The notes beneath the pieces are model-generated. The model did not search any database. It had not been told where the DNA came from and worked only from the letters and a program-made list of their open reading frames with translations. From Burkholderiaceae bacterium (lineage in GTDB: Bacteria > Pseudomonadota > Gammaproteobacteria > Burkholderiales > Burkholderiaceae): a stretch of 5,633 nucleotides of DNA. Numbering within the stretch: the stretch's first letter is position 1; every line of letters starts with the position of its first letter. Positions 1 through 4,948 of this stretch are shown here, piece after piece. The translations under genes were made by a program, and so were the position numbers. Location: the NCBI GenBank assembly GCA_947374315.1, contig CANCBK010000096.1:1-5633 (forward strand), written 5' to 3'.

Positions 1-10
1 TATACATATT

Positions 11-29
11 AATAAGAATGACTCTCATC
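11..29. promoter_or_regulatory. Fur-box-like operator
   Basis: The 15-base core at 13-27 reads TAAGAATGACTCTCA. It matches the common proteobacterial Fur-box form TGAGAATGATTCTCA at 13 of 15 positions and keeps the inverted symmetry AGAATGA/TCTCA. It sits beside AT-rich -10-like stretches (TATACAT at 1-7, TATTAAT at 7-13), so bound Fur would cover a promoter. The site is nearly symmetric and the window starts at base 1, so the regulated gene could be the short + strand unit that follows or a minus-strand gene beyond the left edge. Family knowledge: Fur with Fe2+ represses iron-uptake genes and small RNAs from such boxes. The function here is inferred. Confidence 0.4.
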
Positions 30-47
30 TAATAAAAGAGGGTAAAT

Positions 48-119
48 ATGCTTACCGTGTTTGCTTTGGGTCTGTGGCAACCGCAGATGTTATGTTGCCA
101 ATTGGATTGGAAATCCTAG
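48..119 (+). CDS. Possible 23-codon small ORF with ribosome binding site
   Basis: ATG at 48 runs 23 codons to TAG at 117-119. GAGGG at 38-42 lies 5 bases upstream, a plausible Shine-Dalgarno. The peptide starts MLTVFALGLW and contains a Cys-Cys pair and two Trp; I recognise no family. The same GAGGGT can pair with ACTCTC at 21-26 (six pairs, one G-U, 11-base loop), so the ribosome site could be hidden in a hairpin. The stop codon falls inside the tRNA-like remnant that follows. It could be a leader peptide, a real microprotein or chance. A frame this short is expected often by chance, so confidence is low. Confidence 0.15.
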   Translation: MLTVFALGLWQPQMLCCQLDWKS

Positions 120-148
120 GCCCTGGTCGATTCCGCCCCGGGCCACCA
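102..148 (+). pseudogene. Decayed 3' half of a tRNA (tRNA-Phe-like)
   Basis: The end of this stretch reads like a tRNA 3' side. A 7-base acceptor strand CCGGGCC (138-144) is followed by discriminator A and CCA (145-148). Before it are T-stem CCGCC (133-137) and a T-loop core TCGATT (127-132), one base short of the usual TTCGATT. Upstream, GGA-TTGGAAA-TCC at 104-116 resembles an anticodon arm; the triplet in anticodon position is GGA where a tRNA-Phe would have GAA. The outer T-stem pairs fail (CCTGG against CCGCC), the variable region is short, and I find no D-arm or matching 5' acceptor strand. It therefore cannot fold as a working tRNA. From memory, betaproteobacterial tRNA-Phe has a very similar 3' end. 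This could be a relic of recombination at a tRNA gene or a degraded duplicate. Confidence 0.45.
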
Positions 149-157
149 AGAAGCACT

Positions 158-181
158 AAAACCACCTTCGGGTATTTTTTT
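158..181 (+). terminator. Weak intrinsic terminator after the tRNA-like remnant
   Basis: ACC-TTCG-GGT (164-173) forms a cUUCGg tetraloop hairpin followed by seven T (175-181). Flanking AAAA (158-161) can pair with the first four T across an internal loop. A typical tRNA-gene terminator would read CCACC-TTCG-GGTGG; here the 3' arm seems to have lost its last two G, so this looks like an eroded version. It would end any + strand transcript coming through 1-150. Confidence 0.45.
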
Positions 182-202
182 ATTTAACGACTGCTTTGGG
201 TC

Positions 203-562
203 GAACTCTGCCCACTAGACGTAGATGGAGCATTAGTCTGCTTCACATCCGAAAGCGGCTAGATGCTTTCTCCTGCCCATAAAAATAGCGTATGCCTTTG
301 CAGAATAAGGCTAGTGCTTATGGTTAATTTAAATGCACTAACGCAGAGAGATGGTTTATCACTGGGTCTGAGTGGAAAAAGGACAAAGCAAGGAGTACAT
401 GCTTTATTAAGACCTTCTCTAGATCTCATGTAAAAGACTTGCGCTGAAGATGGAGTAAAGCAGAAGAATTGATCAATATTTCTATTAATCAAAGGTGGTC
501 GAGATTGACCAAGATGGAACGTTATATTCACCATTTGGTGAGTAAATTACACGTTAAAAATG
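203..562. other. Gene-free stretch with several short inverted repeats
   Basis: I see no convincing gene here. The one long open frame (minus strand, 259-534, 91 codons) has no Shine-Dalgarno and no recognisable protein features. Inverted repeats are GAAAGC/GCTTTC (251-256 and 265-270), TAGTGC/GCACTA (312-317 and 335-340), CACT/AGTG (360-363 and 371-374), TGGTC/GACCA (496-500 and 507-511) and TCACCA/TGGTGA (528-533 and 536-541). Each is short enough to arise by chance. An AGGAG at 391-395 precedes an ATG at 399, but that frame stops after three codons. The stretch appears more AT-rich than the genes to its right and may be decayed DNA. Confidence 0.5.
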
Positions 563-591
563 AAAAAGCTCTCAGGAATGAACCTGAGAGC
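563..591 (-). terminator. Intrinsic terminator of the tRNA-Lys gene
   Basis: Read on the minus strand, GCTCTCAGG and CCTGAGAGC form a perfect 9-base-pair stem (583-591 with 568-576) around a 6-base loop. TTTTT (563-567) follows, and a further T-rich run continues after it. It begins 13 bases beyond the tRNA CCA end, the expected place to stop the tRNA-Lys transcript. Confidence 0.88.
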
Positions 592-603
592 CTTATAGAT
601 GCT

Positions 604-679
604 TGGTGGGTCGGGCGAGATTCGAACTCGCGACCAACGGATTAAAAGTCCGCTGCTCTACCGACTGAGCTACCGACCC
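604..679 (-). tRNA. tRNA-Lys, anticodon UUU
   Basis: The minus strand folds as a complete 76-nt tRNA with CCA encoded (604-606). The acceptor stem is GGGTCGG/CCGACCC, seven perfect pairs. The D-arm is GCTC/GAGC, the anticodon stem GCGGA/TCCGT, the variable loop five bases, and the T-arm GCGAG-TTCGAAT-CTCGC. The anticodon loop is CTTTTAA with anticodon TTT at 644-646, so it decodes AAA and AAG as lysine. A37 (base 643) is the position that receives t6A in ANN-decoding tRNAs, the modification made with the product of nearby tsaE. It has its own -10 box and terminator, so it is probably transcribed alone, although read-through from amiC is possible. Confidence 0.97.
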
Positions 680-691
680 AGTAAGACAGAA

Positions 692-697
692 ATTATA
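692..697 (-). promoter_or_regulatory. -10 box of the tRNA-Lys promoter
   Basis: The minus strand reads TATAAT, a perfect sigma-70 -10 hexamer. It ends 12 bases before the mature tRNA 5' end, giving a predicted start near 685 and a very short 5' leader for RNase P to remove. No good -35 hexamer is visible at 16-18 bases; that position is occupied by a G-rich run (CCTAGGGGGG on the minus strand). Confidence 0.65.
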
Positions 698-717
698 GCA
701 AGAAGTTTGTGTGCCCC

Positions 718-735
718 CCTAGGTTTCCTAGGTTT
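718..735. repeat. Tandem duplication of a 9-base unit, CCTAGGTTT
   Basis: CCTAGGTTT occurs twice head to tail (718-726 and 727-735). Each copy holds the self-complementary hexamer CCTAGG, so the pair can also fold into a 6-base-pair hairpin. It lies between the amiC stop codon and the tRNA-Lys promoter. No T-run follows on the minus strand, so it is not a standard terminator for amiC. Confidence 0.6.
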
Positions 736-764
736 GGCCTTCGTGCCCTGTAGTTACAAGTGGC

Positions 765-2108
765 TTAGGCGTTGGCGCGTCTAGCAACCGGTGGATTTTT
801 TGAGAAATAATCCTTAATTCCCCTCAAAATTGCCTCAGCAATTCGGTCCTGGTAGGCATCATCGTTGAGGCGTGCTTCTTCCTGTGGGTTGCTAATAAAG
901 GCTGTTTCTACCAAGATTGATGGGATATCGGGGGCTTTGAGGACAGCAAAGCTCGCTTGCTCAACTTGCCCTTTGTGTAAAGGCGCAAATCCGCTGATTT
1001 GTTTCAGAATCGAGGCACCCACTTGAAGTGAGTCCTTAATCTGTGCAGTTGTGGACATATCCAATAGCAGGTTGGCCACCTGCTTGTCTTGAGTTTTGAT
1101 ATTGATGCCACCAATAAGATCTGAAGCATTTTCTTTGTTGGCCATCCAACGCGCCATCGTGCTGCTTGCCCCCATTTGCGATAGCGCAAAAACTGAAGCG
1201 CCTTTTGCTCTGGGCTCGATAAAAGCATCCGCATGAATCGATACAAATAAATCCGCTTCCACACGACGTGCTTTTTGTACGCGGGCACCAAGAGGTACAA
1301 AGTAGTCCCCGTCTCTAGTGAGAAATGGGCGCATATAGGGGTCGCTTTCAATCTTGTCACGCAAGCGTTTGGCAATGGAGAGTACAACGTGTTTTTCTTG
1401 TGAGCCCATTGCCCCGATAGCGCCAGGATCTTCTCCGCCATGCCCAGCATCAATGGCAATCGTAATAAGGCGTTTATATTTGGCTTTGGCTGGAATCTCT
1501 TTGATCTCAGGAATGGCTTGAGCTACGGGAGCTTTTGGAGCGTCCTTTTCTTTCTTGGTTGCGAACTGTGCAATCAAGTCAATTTCTTCATTGGATTTTT
1601 CTAGGGCGCTCTCTTTATGTGCGCTGCCCTTCACCAGCTCCATCAGTGGGTCGAGTGGGGTGGCAGGATAGAGATCTAGTACCATCCGATATTGATACTC
1701 TGCGATAGGGTCGAGCGTGAATAGCTGAGGCTTCACGGGCTCTTTAAGGTCGAATACCAGGCGTACCATCCCGGGTTGAAATTGCCCTACCCGAATTTGT
1801 GAAACATAGGGGTCATTCGGCCTCACTTTAGCCACCAACTCTTTGAGGGTAGAGTTTAATTCCATGCCCTGTACATCTACTACTAAGCGATCGGGATTGG
1901 TGAGTAGTTGTTGAGTAATTGGCAATGCTTTATCGGATTCGAGCGTAATGCGGGTGTAATCTTCTGCTGGCCAAATACGCACCCCCAATATCTTTGCACC
2001 CCAGGCTATATCTATTTCACTAAAAAAGAGAATGCAGCCCATGAGCTTGGCTGAAGTTTTGAGGTGCTTGCGCCTAAGCGGACTTTTTAGGGGCTTATTC
2101 ATCGCCAT
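765..2108 (-). CDS. amiC: N-acetylmuramoyl-L-alanine amidase, AmiC type
   Basis: This is a 447-residue periplasmic zinc amidase that cleaves the bond between N-acetylmuramic acid and L-alanine to split septal peptidoglycan during cell division. Residues about 38-150 form an AMIN domain, which in this family targets the enzyme to the septum. A Lys/Pro-rich linker leads to the Amidase_3 domain (about 214-437). Expected zinc ligands are H223 (DAGHGG), E238 (SQEKH) and H292 (SIHAD), with catalytic E401 (VETAFISN). The segment around 310-345 fits the autoinhibitory insert of AmiB/AmiC enzymes that EnvC or NlpD-type activators release. The N-terminus has RRKHLK at 12-17, close to a Tat motif, then a short hydrophobic stretch and possible cleavage near 37-38. 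The ATG overlaps the tsaE stop codon by one base (TAATG). No clear Shine-Dalgarno is seen, so translation is probably coupled. A second ATG two codons in is an equal alternative start. Confidence 0.95.
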   Translation of the reverse strand: MAMNKPLKSPLRRKHLKTSAKLMGCILFFSEIDIAWGAKILGVRIWPAEDYTRITLESDKALPITQQLLTNPDRLVVDVQGMELNSTLKELVAKVRPNDPYVSQIRVGQFQPGMVRLVFDLKEPVKPQLFTLDPIAEYQYRMVLDLYPATPLDPLMELVKGSAHKESALEKSNEEIDLIAQFATKKEKDAPKAPVAQAIPEIKEIPAKAKYKRLITIAIDAGHGGEDPGAIGAMGSQEKHVVLSIAKRLRDKIESDPYMRPFLTRDGDYFVPLGARVQKARRVEADLFVSIHADAFIEPRAKGASVFALSQMGASSTMARWMANKENASDLIGGINIKTQDKQVANLLLDMSTTAQIKDSLQVGASILKQISGFAPLHKGQVEQASFAVLKAPDIPSILVETAFISNPQEEARLNDDAYQDRIAEAILRGIKDYFSKNPPVARRANA

Positions 2109-2617
2109 TAAGATTGCAATTGCCCTAGAACGGCTTGACCTTGGCTGGAAATAGCTTTGAGTTGAATGGCTCTTTCATTCTCATCGACGCCCGCCATCAG
2201 ATGAATCTGAATATCAAACACGGGGAGAGTGCCCTCAGCTTTTTCTGGCCACTCGACTAAGCAGAATCCGGGCTCGTCAAAGTGCTCCGCAAACCCAGCT
2301 TCTTGCCATTCCAGTGGATCACGCATGCGATAGAGATCAAAGTGATGGGCGATGAGGGTTATGCCTTGAACTGTGAATGGGTAGGGCTCACACAGGGTGT
2401 ATGTTGGACTCTTTACTCTGCCGTCATATCCCATACCTTGAATCAGGTGGCGGGCAAACGTGGTCTTGCCAGCGCCTAGATCACCCTCTAGGGAGATATT
2501 GAGATGAGAGTGAGGATCTACTTGAAGGTGATGCGCAATACTCAGGGCAAGTTTTTGTGCCAAAGCGGCTGTTTCCGCTTCCTGCCTACAATGTTGAGTA
2601 AATGAGTCCTGAGTCAT
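2108..2617 (-). CDS. tsaE: tRNA t6A37 biosynthesis ATPase TsaE
   Basis: TsaE (YjeE family) is the cytoplasmic P-loop ATPase that works with TsaB-TsaD and TsaC to place threonylcarbamoyl on A37 of ANN-decoding tRNAs. The 169 residues are close to the usual family length of about 150-160. The Walker A motif is GDLGAGKT at 45-52. Family signatures follow: SPTY (70-73), HFDLYR (92-97) and the acidic VEWPEKAEG (121-129). It is the first gene of a unit with amiC, the order also seen in enterobacteria. The start has an in-frame TAA four codons upstream, so the ATG at 2617 is the earliest possible. The only purine run before it, AGGGGA, touches the ATG and is too close for normal Shine-Dalgarno pairing. 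A TAAACT sequence at 2624-2629 could act as a -10 box and would put the RNA start at the ATG, but no -35 supports this. Confidence 0.96.
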   Translation of the reverse strand: MTQDSFTQHCRQEAETAALAQKLALSIAHHLQVDPHSHLNISLEGDLGAGKTTFARHLIQGMGYDGRVKSPTYTLCEPYPFTVQGITLIAHHFDLYRMRDPLEWQEAGFAEHFDEPGFCLVEWPEKAEGTLPVFDIQIHLMAGVDENERAIQLKAISSQGQAVLGQLQS

Positions 2618-2660
2618 TCCCCTAGTTTATTCAATTATTGAGAGACATTCTGCATTCCTG
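2618..2660. promoter_or_regulatory. Divergent tsaE/queG control region with a palindrome
   Basis: These 43 bases must hold, or overlap, the start signals for both genes. At the centre is an 11-base palindrome, TCAAT-T-ATTGA (2631-2641), which could serve as an operator or be a chance AT-rich palindrome. I could not identify a convincing -35/-10 pair in either direction. Neither start codon has a well-placed ribosome binding site. Confidence 0.35.
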
Positions 2661-3755
2661 ATGACTACTTCCTTAACTTCACACACCGTGGATCAGGCAA
2701 ACCTCCGTAAATGGTTGGATGAAGAGTCTCGTGCATTGGGTTTTGATGGCCTGCGGATTGCCGATACGCATCTTGGCTTAGCTACCGAAAGACTTCATGA
2801 ATGGTTGGCGCAGGGTCGCCATGGTCAGATGGAATACATGGCTCGCCATGCTGCATTACGCGCTGATCCGGAGATGCTAGTGCCAGGTACGGTGCGGGTC
2901 ATTTGCGTCACTATGAATTACCTGAGCCCAGCCATCAATTTTGATCAGGAGTGGCAGCGATTATCTATGCCGACTCAAGCTGCGGTATCCATTTATGCGC
3001 GTGGGCGCGACTATCACAAGGTCATGCGCAATCGTTTACAAGAGTTTGCGCAGCGTATTGAAAAGCATATCGGCTCTTTTGGATATCGCGTCTTTACTGA
3101 TTCCGCGCCATTGATGGAGGTGGAGTTGGCTCGAAAGGCGGGATTGGGTTGGCGGGGTAAACATACCTTGCTCCTGAATCGAGAGTCGGGGTCAACGTTC
3201 TTTCTGGGTGAGATTTTGGTTGATGTGCCATTGCCAGTGGATCAAGAGCAAGAGCCCCATTGCGGTACTTGTCAGGCTTGTATTGATATCTGCCCTACAC
3301 AGGCTATTACCGCTCCTTATCAATTGGATGCCCGTCGTTGTATCTCGTATTTGACGATTGAAAATCCGGATGCGATTCCGATTGAATTTCGAAGGGCAAT
3401 GGGTAATCGCGTGTACGGATGTGATGACTGCCAACTCATTTGCCCTTGGAATAAGTTTGCAAAACGCACGGCATTACCTGATTTTGCAGAGCGCCATGGT
3501 CTTGGTAAAGCAAGTCTTTTGCATCTATGGTCGTGGACTGAAAGCGATTTTGAGAAGCGTCACGAAGGGAGTGCCATTCGTCGCATTGGTTACGCCCGAT
3601 GGCGCAGAAACTTGGCGGTAGCCCTAGGTAATGCGCTGGCGGATACGGGGGTGGCTGAGGCGGAGAAGAGTTTGATGAAGGCGGCTCTAGTCAACGCCTT
3701 GCCAGAGGCCGATGGATTGGTGGCAGAACATATTCAGTGGGCTTTGGGTTCTTAA
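2661..3755 (+). CDS. queG: Epoxyqueuosine reductase QueG
   Basis: QueG is a cytoplasmic cobalamin-dependent iron-sulfur enzyme that reduces epoxyqueuosine to queuosine at position 34 of tRNAs for Tyr, His, Asn and Asp. The 364 residues match the family length. The N-terminal two thirds is the DUF1730/cobalamin-binding region, with YARGRDYH at 112-119 and TDSAP at 146-150; D147 aligns with the Asp proposed as proton donor in known QueG enzymes. Then come two 4Fe-4S motifs: C201-x2-C204-x2-C207-x3-C211-P, and C227 with C254-x2-C257-x3-C261-P. The C-terminus (about 300-364) resembles the HEAT-like tail that helps bind tRNA. It diverges from tsaE, as in E. coli where queG lies next to the nnr-tsaE unit. 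The ATG start matches the family N-terminus, but only a weak GAGAG far upstream could serve as a ribosome binding site. Confidence 0.97.
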   Translation: MTTSLTSHTVDQANLRKWLDEESRALGFDGLRIADTHLGLATERLHEWLAQGRHGQMEYMARHAALRADPEMLVPGTVRVICVTMNYLSPAINFDQEWQRLSMPTQAAVSIYARGRDYHKVMRNRLQEFAQRIEKHIGSFGYRVFTDSAPLMEVELARKAGLGWRGKHTLLLNRESGSTFFLGEILVDVPLPVDQEQEPHCGTCQACIDICPTQAITAPYQLDARRCISYLTIENPDAIPIEFRRAMGNRVYGCDDCQLICPWNKFAKRTALPDFAERHGLGKASLLHLWSWTESDFEKRHEGSAIRRIGYARWRRNLAVALGNALADTGVAEAEKSLMKAALVNALPEADGLVAEHIQWALGS

Positions 3756-3761
3756 GGCTTA

Positions 3762-3791
3762 TTGGCAAGGTCTTTCGCTAACTCTTACAAT
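3762..3791 (+). promoter_or_regulatory. Predicted sigma-70 promoter of azlCD
   Basis: TTGGCA at 3762-3767 (five of six against TTGACA) and TACAAT at 3786-3791 (five of six against TATAAT) are separated by 18 bases. The predicted RNA start, about seven bases after the -10, falls at 3797-3799, on the ATG at 3798. The azlCD mRNA would then be leaderless or nearly so, which agrees with the lack of a Shine-Dalgarno before that ATG. Confidence 0.55.
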
Positions 3792-3797
3792 CAGACC

Positions 3798-4583
3798 ATG
3801 TCCTCTGCTGATCAACCATATATAGACCCTAGCGAAATTGCGCTTGAGGGCTCGGCCGCGCAGCGCTTTAAAAATCGCAGCGATGCTTTCTGGTCAGGCA
3901 TTCGTGATGCTGCGGGTGCTCCAGCGATGGTCTTATTTGCGGGTATGGTTGGTTTCGGTGCCATGGGAAAAACCAATGGGGTTGATGCTTGGTTTACTGG
4001 CGCCACCAGTTTATTGATGTTTGCTTTGCCTGGGCAGGTGGTGTTGCTGGAGATGGTCATCACTGGATCCTCTATATTCGCGATCATTCTCGCGGTATCA
4101 CTCACTTCCACTCGATTCATCACGATGACCGTGACGCTCTTTCCGCAGTTCCATGAAAAAGATCGTAACCATAGCCTCTATGCTTCAGTTCATTTATTGG
4201 CAATGACGGCTTGGGCAATCTCCATGCGTGAGTTTCAAACAATTGAGGCCAGACATCGCTCGAGCTATTTCATTGGCCTAGGATTGTTGTGTTGGATCAT
4301 TTCGATTCCAGGAACTATTTTGGGTTACTTATTGGCGGGTATGGTGCCTCCAGCGGTGACGCTTGGCCTAGTCTTTATTAACCCGCTATTTTTTCTGCTG
4401 ACTTTTACTGAGGTGAAGCCCTGGATTAACCGTATCGCTATTGGCTTGGGATTTGTGTTTGGACCCATATTCATTTTGCTGGATCGTGATAGTAGCTTGC
4501 TCACTACTGGTTTAGTGGCGGGTACCATCGCATACTTAGTGGATCGCAAGATTTTGCGTAAAAGGGCGGGGGTAATCGGCTGA
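3798..4583 (+). CDS. azlC: AzlC family branched-chain amino acid exporter, large subunit
   Basis: This is a 261-residue inner-membrane protein of the AzlC/YgaZ family, which with AzlD/YgaH exports branched-chain amino acids or analogues such as azaleucine. After a polar N-terminal 30 residues, hydrophobic segments lie at about 41-58, 65-88, 90-115, 127-143, 157-181, 185-205, 211-228 and 235-250. The GIRDAAGAPAM opening (34-44) fits the family, but the usual GASQFA-like and NLRH-like motifs read as ALPGQVV (76-82) and TSTRF (103-107), so this is a divergent member and its substrate is unclear. The frame is open upstream to a TTG at 3762. I prefer the ATG at 3798 because that TTG fits the -35 box and the extra 12 residues do not look like part of the family. 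The stop overlaps the azlD ATG (TGATG), so the two are co-translated. Confidence 0.85.
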   Translation: MSSADQPYIDPSEIALEGSAAQRFKNRSDAFWSGIRDAAGAPAMVLFAGMVGFGAMGKTNGVDAWFTGATSLLMFALPGQVVLLEMVITGSSIFAIILAVSLTSTRFITMTVTLFPQFHEKDRNHSLYASVHLLAMTAWAISMREFQTIEARHRSSYFIGLGLLCWIISIPGTILGYLLAGMVPPAVTLGLVFINPLFFLLTFTEVKPWINRIAIGLGFVFGPIFILLDRDSSLLTTGLVAGTIAYLVDRKILRKRAGVIG

Positions 4584-4924
4584 TGAATGCTGCTCTTCAA
4601 GGTTGGGGCTTGTGGATTGCTTTAGCGGGGGCGACCCTGGGCACGTATTTTTGCCGCGCCATTGGCGTCTTGCTGGCCAAAAGAATTAATCAAGATAGTG
4701 AAATCTTCCGCTGGCTTGCTGCAGTAACTTATGCGATGGTTGCAGCGCTAGTGTTCAGAATGGTTCTGATGCCGATTGGACTCTTGGCCACCGTTCCAGT
4801 TTGGGTGCGGATCTTGATTTGTCTCTTGAGTATTGGCGTCATGGTTTCCAGGCCAACACGCCGCCTCGTTCCAGCCTTATTGACTGGAACTTTGTTGATG
4901 CTGGCGTACGGCGTCATGCCCTAA
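4583..4924 (+). CDS. azlD: AzlD family small membrane subunit of the exporter
   Basis: This 113-residue, very hydrophobic protein has four likely membrane segments (about 8-26, 44-64, 66-88 and 93-111) and a TYFCRAIG motif at 21-28, where the family usually has a Thr-Tyr-x-x-Arg sequence. Size and position identify it as the small partner of AzlC (AzlD/YgaH), needed for amino acid export. Its ATG shares one base with the azlC stop. A G-rich stretch (GGCGGGGG, 4564-4572) about ten bases upstream may act as a ribosome binding site within azlC. It ends 24 bases from the convergent gene to the right, with no visible terminator between them. Confidence 0.88.
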   Translation: MNAALQGWGLWIALAGATLGTYFCRAIGVLLAKRINQDSEIFRWLAAVTYAMVAALVFRMVLMPIGLLATVPVWVRILICLLSIGVMVSRPTRRLVPALLTGTLLMLAYGVMP

Positions 4925-4948
4925 CGCGATGCATTGTGTTGCTCCAAC

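Larger units (their letters stand above)
62..202. repeat. Pair of 11-base direct repeats flanking the tRNA remnant
   Basis: The string TGCTTTGGGTC occurs at 62-72 and again at 192-202, both on the + strand, 130 bases apart. The pair brackets the tRNA-like remnant and its terminator. This could be a target duplication, a recombination scar or chance. No transposase gene, and no terminal inverted repeats next to these copies, are visible. Confidence 0.4.

Noticed and set aside
391..410. AGGAG followed by ATG, a seemingly strong translation start
   Set aside because: The frame ends after three codons.
494..512. Possible decayed copy of the tRNA-Lys 3' end in the non-coding region
   Set aside because: GGTGG, GAGATT and GACCAA occur in the same order as in the tRNA-Lys gene, but matching them needs two large gaps. 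The similarity is too weak to claim an attachment-site copy.
259..534. 91-codon open frame on the minus strand
   Set aside because: No ribosome binding site, no known motif, irregular composition, and it overlaps several inverted repeats. It is most likely a chance frame in non-coding DNA.
599..784. 61-codon open frame on the + strand across the tRNA gene
   Set aside because: Its peptide is the translated antisense of tRNA-Lys (GEIRTRDQRIKSP), a well-known annotation artefact.
3762..3797. Upstream TTG start for azlC adding 12 residues
   Set aside because: The TTG fits the -35 hexamer of a good promoter, and the added residues do not resemble the family N-terminus.
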